Positions 8,991 to 18,032 of a stretch of DNA of 64,000 bases are shown here, piece by piece; position 1 is the first letter of the stretch, and each line of letters starts with the position of its first letter. A program made the position numbers and the translations under genes. The stretch is taken from NCBI RefSeq assembly GCF_006783905.1, contig NZ_VFPE01000006.1, positions 124,001 through 188,000 on the forward strand, read 5' to 3'. This DNA is from Microbacterium kyungheense (GTDB lineage: Bacteria; Actinomycetota; Actinomycetes; Actinomycetales; Microbacteriaceae). The notes under the pieces are model-generated. The model was not told the DNA's origin. It made no database searches and worked only from the letters and a program-made list of their open reading frames with translations.

Positions 8991-11648
8991 TCACACGGCC
9001 ATCTGGCCCTTCTTGCCCACCACGACCGTGACCGTGTCGGTCGCGGTGTTGCCCGCCGCGTCCGTCGCCGTCCACGTGAAGCGGTAGACCGCGCCGTTCA
9101 CGGCCGTGACCTCGACCGTGCGGTCGCCGGTCTGCGTCCACGAGCCGCCGCCCGTCACCTCGACGTCGGTGAGCGCGACCTGGACGTCACCGGCGCTCTC
9201 GTCGGCGGCATCCACCGAGAAGTTCACCGTCGTGGCCTTCTTGTTCGGCGGCATGATGACCGACCGGTCGGCGGTCACCTCGATCGTCGGCGGCGTCACA
9301 TCCGGCGGCGTCAGCCGGAGGCCGACGATCACCGGGTCGTGGTCGCTCGAGCGGTAGGGGTCGGGTGCCCACAGGGCGTCCTGCGCGTCGGCCTTGAACG
9401 ACATGTCGTAGTCGATCAGGCTCGGCTCGTCGGCGTTGATGTGCCACGCCTCGGCGCCCGTCACATCCGCGGCGAGCGCGGGCTGCGCGAGCGCATAGTC
9501 GAGGTACCCCGACTGGCCGTCGAACACGTACGAGTACGCGTGCTCACCGCCGAACTGCTTCTCGAGATCGGTGAAGCCGCCGTTCACGAACGCGTCGATC
9601 GAGTCCTCGTGGTCGTACGAGTTGAGGTCGCCGATCACGATGGCGCGCCCGTCGGGGGCCACCGTCTCGTTCAGCCACGTCGTGAGCGCCTTCGCGGCCG
9701 CGGTGCGGGTCGCGCTGCAGTTGCCCTGACCGTCCTTGAGGTCGGGGCTCTCGCTGCACGCCGAGCCCTTCGACTTCAGGTGGTTCACCGACACCACGAA
9801 CTCCTCGCCGGTCTCGGTCGACGCGAACCGCTGGGTGAGCCCCGGGCGGTTGCGGTTGTCGAGCCAGGTCGGGTCCACGGCGCTCGTCATGAGCTGGAAG
9901 CCGCCCACCGGCGTCACCGCCGACGGCTTGTAGATGAGCGCGGTCGCGATGGCGTCGGAGCCGATGACGCCGGTCGTGACGGGCACGTAGGTGCCTGCGC
10001 CGACCTTCGCGTTGAGCGCGTCGGCCAGCGTCTGGACGGCGTGCCCGTTGTTCTCGATCTCGAGCAGCCCGAAGACGTCGGCGTCGATCGCGGCGAGCGC
10101 AGAGACGATCTTGTCCTGCTGGCGCTGGAACTCCTCGTCCGAGTCGGCGCCGCGGGTGTAGCTGTCGTCGTCCGAGTTCTCGGGCGTCGGGTCGATCGTC
10201 TCGAAGTAGTTCAGCACGTTGAAGCTCGAGATCCTCACGTCGCCGCCGACCTCGGGCACCTCGGGCCGCGCGTTGGCGACCGTGAAGTCCGCGCCCTGCG
10301 TGGGCTGCACGTTCCAGCCGAAGCGGTAGTCGAGGATGCCGGTCGCGTTCTGCACGAGGTCGCCGGTGCGGAAGGTGTGGTCGAGCGTGAACACCTGCCC
10401 GTCCGGGTGGATCGCCGGGTCGGGGTTCTGGGTGCTGCGGCCGTCATCGAGGATGATGCTCCCCGCGATGTTCGCGGCCGCGAGCGCGTTCGCGTCGGCC
10501 CCCGGCTCCACCACGGCGGTCGGCGTGTCCTGGCGTCCGTCGGTGAGAGTGACCGTGCCGAAGCGGCCGAACTCGAACGTCTCGCCGATGGTCAGCTGCT
10601 GCGGGAGCGTCACGTACATGCCCTCGAGCGCTTCGCGCTGGGCGTCGGATGCCGGGAGCGTGAACGGCGTCGGCTCGGGAAGCGTCACACCGCTGGCGCA
10701 GATCTCGACGTCCGCCGCCTCCACCTCGGTGAGACCGCTGAACTCCTTGGCCGCTCCCGCGACGCTCACCGACTGGCCGACCTGGACGTCGGGGCCGTCC
10801 GGCGCGTAGACGAAGATGCCGTCGGACGTGGCGGGATCGCCGTCGCCGGCATCCTGCACGTAGAAGCCGGCGAAGCCGCCCTGCTGGAAGTCGCCCACGA
10901 CGACGCCCTCGATGAGCACGTCCCGGCCCGCGACGGGCGTGGCCGCACCCGATCCCTGCACGGACCCGATGGTCACCGGCGTGGCCGCGCAGTCGGCTAC
11001 GGGGTCGGGATCGGGGTCGGTGCCCGGGCCGGTTCCGAGGCCGGGGAATCCGAGCCCGTCGAACGTGTCCTGCGCGAACCCGGCCCACTCGAGCGACGGA
11101 TCGAAGGCGTTGGACCCGTCGGCGTCGCCGACGGCGACCGAGGGCTGGCGGCGCAGCGTGTGGTTGACCGTGCTGGTGTCACCGGTTCCCCACGCCGTGC
11201 CCGGGTCGACCCCGATCTGCCCGAAGACGTCGACCACCGTGCTGCCCTTGACCAGGGCGACCGCATCGTCGCCGTTGAAGAGGCTGACGGTCGTCGACTG
11301 ATCGGCTCGGGCCAGGAGGTCTGCCGAGACGACGTTCGACCCGCTGGTGGCCTGGGTGAGGACGAACACGTCGCCTGCGGCCACCATGCCCGTCAGGGCG
11401 ATGCTGGTGAACGCGGTGGCGCCGTTGAAATACACGCGCAGCGAGTAGCCCGCCGCGGCGAGATCCACCGTCGACGTCGACGGGTTGTAGACCTCGACGG
11501 CCTTGTTGAAGCCGGAGCCTTCGACGTACTCGCTGATGAGCAGATCGCCGGATGCCGCGGCCGCGGGTGCGACCACGGCGACGGCGCCGGCGGCGCCGAG
11601 CGTCAGCGCCGCGAGCGCGGCGACGAGTCTGCGGGGCGAATGGGACAC
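8991..11648 (-). CDS. Secreted ExeM/NucH-type endonuclease with lamin-tail domain
   Basis: 885-residue exported nuclease predicted to degrade extracellular DNA for phosphate or carbon. Order: signal peptide (1-32, AAAA cleavage region), lamin-tail domain (about 33-160, starting LLISEYVEG), an OB-fold-like region (about 225-420), the endonuclease/exonuclease/phosphatase domain (about 475-785; SSFNVLNY near 477, HLKSKGSACS, GDLNSYDHED near 669, SDHDPV near 768), and a C-terminal Ig-like domain to 885. No LPXTG or membrane anchor, so it is released. The GTG start has a GGAGG ribosome site. The product may be phosphate-regulated as in relatives, but I see no clear Pho box. Confidence 0.82.
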   Translation of the reverse strand: MSHSPRRLVAALAALTLGAAGAVAVVAPAAAASGDLLISEYVEGSGFNKAVEVYNPSTSTVDLAAAGYSLRVYFNGATAFTSIALTGMVAAGDVFVLTQATSGSNVVSADLLARADQSTTVSLFNGDDAVALVKGSTVVDVFGQIGVDPGTAWGTGDTSTVNHTLRRQPSVAVGDADGSNAFDPSLEWAGFAQDTFDGLGFPGLGTGPGTDPDPDPVADCAATPVTIGSVQGSGAATPVAGRDVLIEGVVVGDFQQGGFAGFYVQDAGDGDPATSDGIFVYAPDGPDVQVGQSVSVAGAAKEFSGLTEVEAADVEICASGVTLPEPTPFTLPASDAQREALEGMYVTLPQQLTIGETFEFGRFGTVTLTDGRQDTPTAVVEPGADANALAAANIAGSIILDDGRSTQNPDPAIHPDGQVFTLDHTFRTGDLVQNATGILDYRFGWNVQPTQGADFTVANARPEVPEVGGDVRISSFNVLNYFETIDPTPENSDDDSYTRGADSDEEFQRQQDKIVSALAAIDADVFGLLEIENNGHAVQTLADALNAKVGAGTYVPVTTGVIGSDAIATALIYKPSAVTPVGGFQLMTSAVDPTWLDNRNRPGLTQRFASTETGEEFVVSVNHLKSKGSACSESPDLKDGQGNCSATRTAAAKALTTWLNETVAPDGRAIVIGDLNSYDHEDSIDAFVNGGFTDLEKQFGGEHAYSYVFDGQSGYLDYALAQPALAADVTGAEAWHINADEPSLIDYDMSFKADAQDALWAPDPYRSSDHDPVIVGLRLTPPDVTPPTIEVTADRSVIMPPNKKATTVNFSVDAADESAGDVQVALTDVEVTGGGSWTQTGDRTVEVTAVNGAVYRFTWTATDAAGNTATDTVTVVVGKKGQMAV

Positions 11649-11816
11649 AGGACCTCCACATGAGATCGGGCGGTCGGTGGACCGCGCTGGGAGTTCACGG
11701 GCAAGCCGGTCGCCTCCCCGCCACGAGACAAGCTATGTCCGAGGCATCCCTCACCGGAAGACCTCAGGGACACGAACCCTTAACGTTCGGTGTCGTCTCG
11801 GTCCAGAATGGAGGCC

Positions 11817-12323
11817 ATGACCGCCGGCGACGTGGCACCCTTCCGTGTCGTGTTCGTGTGCACCGGCAACATCTGTCGTTCGCCGATGGCCGATGTGGTC
11901 TTCCGGGGATTCGCGGATGCCGCCGGCCTGGGTCCGCGCGTCGCGTCGACGAGTGCCGGGACCGGCGACTGGCACGTCGGCGAGCGCGCCGACCAGCGCA
12001 CCATCGACGCCCTCGCGCGCGCCGGCTACGACGGATCGCACCACCGCGCGCGGCAGTTCACGCACTCCGACTTCGCCCGCAGCGACCTGGTGGTCGCTCT
12101 CGACCGCAGCCACGAGCGGATCCTCCGCGGCTGGGCGCGCAACGAGGCCGACGCCGACAAGATCGCACTGCTGATGTCGTTCGATCCGTCGTCGCACACC
12201 CTGGACGTCCCCGATCCGTACTATGCGGGGCCCGGGATGTTCGACGAGGTGCTCGGTATGATCGAAAGCGCGAGCCGGTCGCTCTTCCGGCAACTCGAAC
12301 CCGCGATCCGCCCGGTGTCCTGA
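11817..12323 (+). CDS. Low-molecular-weight protein-tyrosine phosphatase
   Basis: Cytoplasmic phosphotyrosine phosphatase (168 residues). The P-loop CTGNICRS (C-X5-R-S) is at the N terminus and the general-acid Asp lies in VPDPYYAGPGMFDEV near the C terminus. DRSHERIL is also typical. Two starts compete: ATG 11817 used here, with GGAGG very close, and ATG 11808 three codons upstream. It is followed 44 bases later by purB in the same direction and may be co-transcribed. Possible roles are in exopolysaccharide or signalling control; nothing nearby decides. Confidence 0.85.
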   Translation: MTAGDVAPFRVVFVCTGNICRSPMADVVFRGFADAAGLGPRVASTSAGTGDWHVGERADQRTIDALARAGYDGSHHRARQFTHSDFARSDLVVALDRSHERILRGWARNEADADKIALLMSFDPSSHTLDVPDPYYAGPGMFDEVLGMIESASRSLFRQLEPAIRPVS

Positions 12324-12367
12324 CCGGGGGTGCCGCGACGTCTTCGACGACATCGACGGGAGCCACC

Positions 12368-13750
12368 GTGACCTCTCTTCCTCCGCAGCCCCTCAGCCCC
12401 CTCGACGGGCGCTACCGCGCGACCGTCGGCCAGCTCGGCGAGTTCCTCTCCGAGGCGGGTCTGAACCGCGCACGCGTCGAGGTCGAGGTCGAGTGGCTGA
12501 TCGCGCTCACCGACCGCTCGCTGTTCGGCACGTCGCCGCTGTCCGACGACGACAAGGCGAAGCTGCGCGCCCTGTACCGCGAGTTCGGGCAGGCCGAGAT
12601 CGACTGGCTGGCCGACAAAGAGGCGGTGACCCGTCACGACGTCAAGGCCGTCGAGTACCTCGTGCGCGACCGGCTCTCGGCGCTCGGACTCGACGCCGTC
12701 GCCGAGCTCACCCACTTCGCGTGCACCAGCGAGGACATCAACTCGACCTCGTACGCGCTGACGGTGCGCCGCGCCGTCGAGCGCGTGTGGCTGCCGAAGC
12801 TCCGTGAGGTGACCGCGACGCTGTCGGCCCTGGCCGTGAAGCACCGCGACGCCGCCATGCTGTCGCGCACACACGGTCAGCCGGCCACCCCCTCGACGAT
12901 GGGCAAGGAGCTCGCCGTCTTCGCGTGGCGCCTGAACCGCGTCGCCGACCAGATCGAGAGAGGCGAGTACCTCGCGAAGTTCTCGGGCGCCACGGGCACG
13001 TGGTCGGCACATCTGTCGGCCGCCCCGGACGTCGACTGGCCGGCGGTCTCGCGAGAGTTCATCGAGGGGCTGGGGCTCGACTTCAACATCCTCACGACGC
13101 AGATCGAGTCGCACGACTGGCAGGTCGAGCTGTACGACCGCGCGCGGCACGCGGGCGGCATCCTCCACAACCTCGCGACCGACATCTGGACCTACATCTC
13201 GATCGGGTACTTCACGCAGATCCCGGTGGCGGGCGCCACGGGCTCGTCGACGATGCCGCACAAGATCAACCCGATCCGGTTCGAGAACGCCGAGGCCAAC
13301 CTCGAGATCGCCGGCGGCCTGTTCGCGACGCTGTCACAGACGCTCGTGACCTCGAGGCTCCAGCGCGACCTGACGGACTCGACCACGCAGCGCAACATCG
13401 GCGTCGCGTTCGGGCACTCGCTGCTCGCGCTCGACAACCTGCAGCGCGGCCTCGGCGAGATCTCGCTGGCCGAGAGCGTGCTGCGCGACGACCTCGACGG
13501 CAACTGGGAGGTGCTCGCCGAGGCCATCCAGACCGTCGTGCGCGCCGAGATCGCCGCGGGCCGCTCGCAGATCAGCGACCCCTACGCCCTGCTGAAGGAC
13601 CTCACGCGCGGCCGCCGGGTCGGCGCCGCCGAGCTCGCCGAGTTCGTGCGCGGCCTCGACATCGGCGACGACGCCAAGGAGCGCCTGCTGGCCCTCACGC
13701 CCGCGACGTACGACGGACTCGCCTCGAAGCTGGTCGACGAACTGGGCTGA
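12368..13750 (+). CDS. purB: Adenylosuccinate lyase
   Basis: Purine-biosynthesis enzyme that splits SAICAR and adenylosuccinate, releasing fumarate. The 460-residue protein has the PLSPLDGRYR N terminus, TSEDINS, SRTHGQPATPSTMGKE (catalytic His), and the fumarase-superfamily signature with flexible-loop serine GSSTMPHKINPI. The GTG at 12368 is preceded by GGGAG. The C-terminal half resembles the E. coli-type PurB (LSPLDGRY class) rather than the Bacillus type. No other pur gene is adjacent. Confidence 0.95.
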   Translation: MTSLPPQPLSPLDGRYRATVGQLGEFLSEAGLNRARVEVEVEWLIALTDRSLFGTSPLSDDDKAKLRALYREFGQAEIDWLADKEAVTRHDVKAVEYLVRDRLSALGLDAVAELTHFACTSEDINSTSYALTVRRAVERVWLPKLREVTATLSALAVKHRDAAMLSRTHGQPATPSTMGKELAVFAWRLNRVADQIERGEYLAKFSGATGTWSAHLSAAPDVDWPAVSREFIEGLGLDFNILTTQIESHDWQVELYDRARHAGGILHNLATDIWTYISIGYFTQIPVAGATGSSTMPHKINPIRFENAEANLEIAGGLFATLSQTLVTSRLQRDLTDSTTQRNIGVAFGHSLLALDNLQRGLGEISLAESVLRDDLDGNWEVLAEAIQTVVRAEIAAGRSQISDPYALLKDLTRGRRVGAAELAEFVRGLDIGDDAKERLLALTPATYDGLASKLVDELG

Positions 13751-13828
13751 CCCCGCACGGCGGCCGCGGTCGGGCGTTCCGTCTGCCGCGGCCGGTCGCG
13801 GTTGCGGTGCAGTGCGGTGCGCCGATCC

Positions 13829-13879
13829 GGCGAGTCGCCAAGACCCGCGCACCACACTGGTCATTCGCGGCGACTCGCC
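13829..13879. terminator. Possible bidirectional hairpin after purB
   Basis: GGCGAGTCGCC (13829-13839) pairs with GGCGACTCGCC (13869-13879) across 29 bases; each arm is also nearly self-palindromic. It lies between the purB stop and the convergent membrane-protein gene in an otherwise featureless 240-base gap. Confidence 0.4.
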
Positions 13880-13990
13880 ACGAATGTGCAGACGACAACG
13901 GGCTCTGCGCAACCCGCCGTTCTCGGCAACGCCGTGCGTGTCGGTGCGGGCCGGAGCGGCCCGGCCTTGCGGGAGCGGATCCGGTGTCGG

Positions 13991-14344
13991 TCAGGCCTTC
14001 GTGTCGGGGGATGCCGCGTCGCCCGGCTTCTCCTCCGTCGCGGCCTTCTCGCCCGCGGCGGGCTCGTCCGGAAGCAGCACGGGCTTGTCGATCTGCTTGG
14101 TGATCTGCGCCGGGTCGACCGCCAGCAGCAGCAGTGACACGATCAGCAGCACGGCGATGAAGCTCACACCGGCGATGACGAGCGCGGTGATCACGGCGTG
14201 CGACGCCTGGTCGGGCGACCGCTGCTGGAAGAACCCCATCGAGACGAGGGTCACGACGCCGGCGAACAGCGCGGCGCCGAAAGCCATGCCCAGCAGCTGC
14301 AGGGGCTTGAGGAGGTCGCGGCGGGTGGGGCTTTCGTGGCTCAC
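13991..14344 (-). CDS. Two-helix membrane protein, coupled to the upstream membrane protein
   Basis: 117 residues with two hydrophobic helices (about 13-36 and 49-75) and an acidic, Ala/Glu/Lys-rich cytoplasmic tail. I do not recognise a named family; similar proteins are common in Microbacteriaceae as conserved hypothetical membrane proteins. Its ATG overlaps the stop of the 233-residue membrane-protein gene (ATGA), so the two are translated together and probably interact. Confidence 0.65.
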   Translation of the reverse strand: MSHESPTRRDLLKPLQLLGMAFGAALFAGVVTLVSMGFFQQRSPDQASHAVITALVIAGVSFIAVLLIVSLLLLAVDPAQITKQIDKPVLLPDEPAAGEKAATEEKPGDAASPDTKA

Positions 14345-15042
14345 AGGGAGTCCTTCCGGTCTGCCTGCGGGGCGCTCGTGGGCGCAGGCGCGGCGACGCG
14401 CGGCGAGAAGCCCGCGATGCCGAGGTAGACGGCGACGATCGCGGCGTAGCCGCCGAACAGTCCGACGCCGATGATGATGCCGGTGAGCGTCCCGGTGACA
14501 CCCGCCTCGTCCAGGCGATAGGTGAGCGCGTACGCGGGCTGCACGAACAGCAGCGCGAGCCCGAGCACGATGGTGACGGCGCCGACGACGACCGCGTCAC
14601 GGCTCTCGGTGCGGGGTCCGGCGGGAACGATCGGGCGCGCGTCGGCGACGCCGGGGACGATCTCGCGTCGCGCAGTGCGCGTCGAGAGGCCGCGCCAGCC
14701 GGCGACGAGCTCGAGGATGCCGCTGGCGAGGGCCCACGCGATCACGATGACGAAGTAGCCGGTGACGGTGCGCAGCGGGAACAGCCCGCTCGCCATGCCC
14801 GCCACGATCGTGACGATGCCGAGGGCGAGCGACGGCCAGCGCCGCCCCGCCGGATAGACCAGCCACACCGCGAGCAGGTGCACGAACGCCGTCGCGATCG
14901 CGAAGCCGCTGAACACGGCGGCGCCGACTGCCGCGGAGTGATCCGACGAGAACGTGATCATGAGCGCCGCGATGGCCGCGAACGCGGCACGGGCGAGCTG
15001 CACATGGCGCACGTCGAACGTGCGGGATTCGGCTGTGGTCAC
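14341..15042 (-). CDS. Multi-helix membrane protein of unknown function
   Basis: 233 residues with about seven hydrophobic segments, arranged in two blocks (roughly 14-125 and 150-215) separated by a basic cytoplasmic loop near residue 120-147. No catalytic motif is visible. The two-block layout and small Gly/Ala helices recall HdeD/DUF308-like membrane proteins, a weak resemblance. GTG start at 15042. A perfect 16-bp palindrome lies 21 bases upstream of the start and may be its operator. First gene of a two-gene operon with the 117-residue protein. Confidence 0.6.
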   Translation of the reverse strand: MTTAESRTFDVRHVQLARAAFAAIAALMITFSSDHSAAVGAAVFSGFAIATAFVHLLAVWLVYPAGRRWPSLALGIVTIVAGMASGLFPLRTVTGYFVIVIAWALASGILELVAGWRGLSTRTARREIVPGVADARPIVPAGPRTESRDAVVVGAVTIVLGLALLFVQPAYALTYRLDEAGVTGTLTGIIIGVGLFGGYAAIVAVYLGIAGFSPRVAAPAPTSAPQADRKDSL

Positions 15043-15063
15043 GGTGATCCTGCGAGCGGCGGG

Positions 15064-15079
15064 TTCCCAGAACTGGGAA
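15064..15079 (-). promoter_or_regulatory. Perfect palindrome, probable operator
   Basis: TTCCCAG-AA-CTGGGAA (7+2+7) stands 21 bases upstream of the GTG of the leftward membrane-protein operon and beyond the stop of the decarboxylase gene. Its size and position suit a dimeric repressor; the regulator is not identifiable in the window. Confidence 0.5.
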
Positions 15080-15205
15080 GCGGATGCCTCCAGTCTACGT
15101 GTGCGCGACCTCCGAGCCTCCCGGGTGCCGGGCCGCCGGCTGGGCCCACGCGCCCGGAGGCTCCAGCCGACGCGCCAGCGGCGACTGGAGGGGGCGTGGG
15201 GACGG

Positions 15206-16588
15206 TCACTCCAGCGTGTCGAGGATCCCGGTCAGCAGCTCGAAGGTCGTGAGCGGCGAGATGATCGCGAACCGCAGCACCGGTTCGCCGCGGTGCGAGC
15301 TCGGCACGACGAAGCCCTGCTGGTCGTCGAGCAGCTTCGCCGACCATGCCTCGTAGTCGGCGAGGCTCCAGCCGTCCCGGCGGAACACCACGACCGACAG
15401 CTGCGGGTCCCGCACGAGCGACAGCCCGTCGCGGGCCTCGATCTCGTCGGCGATGCGGCGGGCGAGCTCCACGCCGTGCGCGATCGAGGCGCGGTACTGA
15501 TCGGTGCCGTGCGTCGCGAGCGAGAACCACAGCGGCAGACCGCGGGCCCGACGGGTGAGCTGGATGGCGAGGTCGGACGGATTCCAGTCCGGCTTGCCGG
15601 TGAGGGTGTCGAGGTACTCGGCCTTCTGCGTGTGGGCGCCGAGCGCCAGCTCGGGGTCGCGGTACAGCAGGGCGCACGCGTCGAACGGCGCGAACAGCCA
15701 CTTGTGCGGGTCGACGATGAGCGAGTCGGCGAGGCCCACCCCGTCGAACGCCGGGCGCAGCTCGGGCACCAGCATGGCCGCGAGCCCGTAAGCGCCGTCG
15801 ACGTGGAACCACACGTTCCGCTCCCGGGCGGCCTCGGCGATGCCCGCGATGTCGTCGACGATGCCGAAGTTCGTGGTGCCCGCCGTCGCCACGACCGCGA
15901 ACACGGCGGCGCCGTGCTCGTCGAGCACACGGGCGACAGCCTCGCCGCGCAGTCGCCCGTCGGCATCCACCTCGGCCGTCGCGACGTCGACGTCCATGAC
16001 GGCCGCGGCCGACGCGATCGACGAATGCGCCTCGGCGCTGCACACCACGATCCAGCGCGCGGGCGCCTGCCGTCCGTCGGACGCCGCCCGGCGGCGCGCG
16101 GCGTCGCGGGCGGTCACGAGCGCCGACAGGTTGCCGATCGTGCCGCCCTGGACGAACACGCCGCCCGCGGCCGCCGGCATCCCGAACTCCCGCGCGAGCC
16201 AGTGCAGCACCTCGTTCTCGGCGAACACGGCGCCGGCGCCCTCCATCCACGATCCTCCGTAGACAGCGGATGCCGACACGACGACGTCAAACGCGAGCGA
16301 CGCCTTGCTGGGCGCCGAGGGGATGAACGACAGGTAGCCCGGGTGGTCGGTCGAGATGCACGCCGGTGCCAGGACGTTCTCGAAGAGGGCGATGGCGCGG
16401 CGCGCGCCGATGCCGCCGGCGGTGATCGAGCCGGAGGCCAGTCGCTCCAGGTCGCGCGGGGTCATCGGCTTGTCGAGCGGCACGTCCTGGTAGAGGGCGC
16501 GCCGACGGGCGTAGTCCAGCACGTCGTCGACGGCGCGCTCGGTGTCGGACGAGATCGCGTGCATGTGGTCGGGCGGCGTCGCAGGCAT
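15206..16588 (-). CDS. PLP-dependent group II decarboxylase
   Basis: 460-residue fold-type I decarboxylase of the aromatic-amino-acid/glutamate decarboxylase superfamily, converting an L-amino acid to its amine and CO2 in the cytoplasm. Visible motifs: HPGYLSFIPS near residue 80, a GGTIGNLSAL region, TAGTTNFG, WFHVDGAYG (Asp that contacts the PLP ring), and SLIVDPHKWLF with the Schiff-base lysine. Start at 16588 is supported by GAGGAG. It stands alone, divergent from the DUF1801-like gene. Substrate (tryptophan, tyrosine, DOPA or other) cannot be read from the sequence. Confidence 0.82.
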   Translation of the reverse strand: MPATPPDHMHAISSDTERAVDDVLDYARRRALYQDVPLDKPMTPRDLERLASGSITAGGIGARRAIALFENVLAPACISTDHPGYLSFIPSAPSKASLAFDVVVSASAVYGGSWMEGAGAVFAENEVLHWLAREFGMPAAAGGVFVQGGTIGNLSALVTARDAARRRAASDGRQAPARWIVVCSAEAHSSIASAAAVMDVDVATAEVDADGRLRGEAVARVLDEHGAAVFAVVATAGTTNFGIVDDIAGIAEAARERNVWFHVDGAYGLAAMLVPELRPAFDGVGLADSLIVDPHKWLFAPFDACALLYRDPELALGAHTQKAEYLDTLTGKPDWNPSDLAIQLTRRARGLPLWFSLATHGTDQYRASIAHGVELARRIADEIEARDGLSLVRDPQLSVVVFRRDGWSLADYEAWSAKLLDDQQGFVVPSSHRGEPVLRFAIISPLTTFELLTGILDTLE

Positions 16589-16725
16589 GGCGGCTCCTCG
16601 GTCGACGGTGACGGGCTGCAGATCACGCTAGGCGATCGGGCAGGAATGGAGAAGCGAGCCGATCCCGCGGCCCGTAGCGTGAGGGACATCAGGCGCACAG
16701 CGCCCCGAGCGTGAAGGAGTGGATC

Positions 16726-17163
16726 ATGGCCGAGAAGGCATCCGAGACCCTGTCCGAGATCGAGCGCGAGGCCGTCAAGCAGCGCGCGAAGGAGCTGCGC
16801 GAGCAGGCGAAGGCGGGCAAGAACCGCGAGGCGGGGCTGAAGCAGATCCAGGAGGCGATCGACAAGCTCGATGGCCTCGACAAGCAGATCGCCGAGGAGT
16901 TCCGCGAGATCGTGCTCGACGTGGCGCCGGAGCTCATGCCGCGGACGTTCTACGGCTTCGTCGCCTTCGCCAACGCCGACGGCAAGGTCGTGGTGTTCTA
17001 CCAGCCGGCCAGCAAGTTCAAGACCCGGTACGGCACGATCAGCTTCGACGACCCTGCGCACCTCGACGACGGCGACGTGTGGCCCGTCAGCTACGCCGTC
17101 CTCGCCTGGAACGCCGACATCGAGGCCAAGTTCCGCGATCTGGTGAAGACCGCCGCCTCCTGA
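16726..17163 (+). CDS. DUF1801/YdhG-like small protein with N-terminal coiled coil
   Basis: 145 residues from ATG 16726 (AAGGAG six bases upstream). The first ~50 residues are a charged, Lys/Glu-rich helix likely to form a coiled coil; the rest carries PELMPRTFYGFVAF, VVFYQPASKFKTRYGT and DDGDVWPVSYAV, matching the YdhG-like DUF1801 fold, sometimes called iron chaperone by distant frataxin-like resemblance. Cytoplasmic, no catalytic residues evident. The function is unknown and the frataxin link is weak. Confidence 0.6.
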   Translation: MAEKASETLSEIEREAVKQRAKELREQAKAGKNREAGLKQIQEAIDKLDGLDKQIAEEFREIVLDVAPELMPRTFYGFVAFANADGKVVVFYQPASKFKTRYGTISFDDPAHLDDGDVWPVSYAVLAWNADIEAKFRDLVKTAAS

Positions 17164-17185
17164 GGGCCGGCCTCGAGGAAGCGAC

Positions 17186-17980
17186 TCAGGCGAAGAACTC
17201 CAGAGCCGCGTCCCGGAACGCGCGCGACCCCGGCGCATTGAAGTGGTGCCGCCCGGGGATCTCGAGGAAGGTGCCGTTCGGGGCGGTCGCGGCCAGCGCA
17301 CGCGACCGCTCCAGGATGGCGTCCTCCGATCCGGTGGCGAACAGCACCGGCTGCACCGGCGGGCGCTCGGGGTCGGGATCGGCGTCGCCGAACCGCATGC
17401 CCTCGGCGAGCCCGATGAGCGCACGCAGGTCGTTGTCATGCACGCGCTCGGCGAGGCGCACGTAGTTCTGCGTCACGGGATCCTCGACGGGGGTGCCCTG
17501 CTCGGCGTACGCACGGGCCTGTTCGATGCGCAGCCTGCCCAGCGGACGTCCGTCCGGGATGCCGCCGAGAACCGCGCGCCCGACGTGCTCCGGTGCGTCG
17601 ACCGCGAGCTGCCAGCCCACGCGCGCCCCGAGCGAGTAGCCGAGGTAGCGCACATCGTCGACGAGGTACGTGTCGAGCACGACGATCAGATCGGCCACGA
17701 ACGCGGCCATCGAGTAGGCCTCGGCGTCGTGCGGCTTGTCGCTCAGGCCGTGGCCGCGCTGGTCGACCCCGATCACGCGGTAGCCGGCGCCGGTGAGGGC
17801 GCGCACCCAGCCGGTCTCGACCCAGTTGTCGCGGCAGCTGGACGCGAAGCCGTGCACCGCCAGCACGGTGTCGGCATCCGGCTCACCCCACGAGTAGGTC
17901 GCGATCTGGTAGCCCTCCGCCGACATGATGTAGCTCGGATGGGGCATCTCGGTGCGCAGGATCGGTGCGACGACATCCAT
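17186..17980 (-). CDS. Alpha/beta hydrolase
   Basis: 264-residue soluble hydrolase. Oxyanion region VHGFASSCRDNW, strand-turn GVDQRGHGLSD, nucleophile elbow GYSLGAR (Ser) and a C-terminal HHF histidine form the catalytic set of epoxide-hydrolase/haloperoxidase-type enzymes. The ATG at 17980 is the first consistent with family length; a longer frame upstream lacks conservation. Stands between a convergent DUF1801-like gene and the LysR gene, which runs in the same direction 52 bases upstream. Substrate unknown. Confidence 0.8.
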   Translation of the reverse strand: MDVVAPILRTEMPHPSYIMSAEGYQIATYSWGEPDADTVLAVHGFASSCRDNWVETGWVRALTGAGYRVIGVDQRGHGLSDKPHDAEAYSMAAFVADLIVVLDTYLVDDVRYLGYSLGARVGWQLAVDAPEHVGRAVLGGIPDGRPLGRLRIEQARAYAEQGTPVEDPVTQNYVRLAERVHDNDLRALIGLAEGMRFGDADPDPERPPVQPVLFATGSEDAILERSRALAATAPNGTFLEIPGRHHFNAPGSRAFRDAALEFFA

Positions 17981-18032
17981 GCCGCCATTCTGCTCCCGCC
18001 CGCCCGTCCCCGACATCACGCACCACGTGGAG

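Noticed and set aside
7194..11663. A 1489-residue open frame on the plus strand across the nuclease and hydrolase genes
   Set aside because: It is antisense to well-supported genes with clear domains. Its translation is Arg/Ser/Pro-rich low-complexity sequence typical of GC-rich shadow frames.
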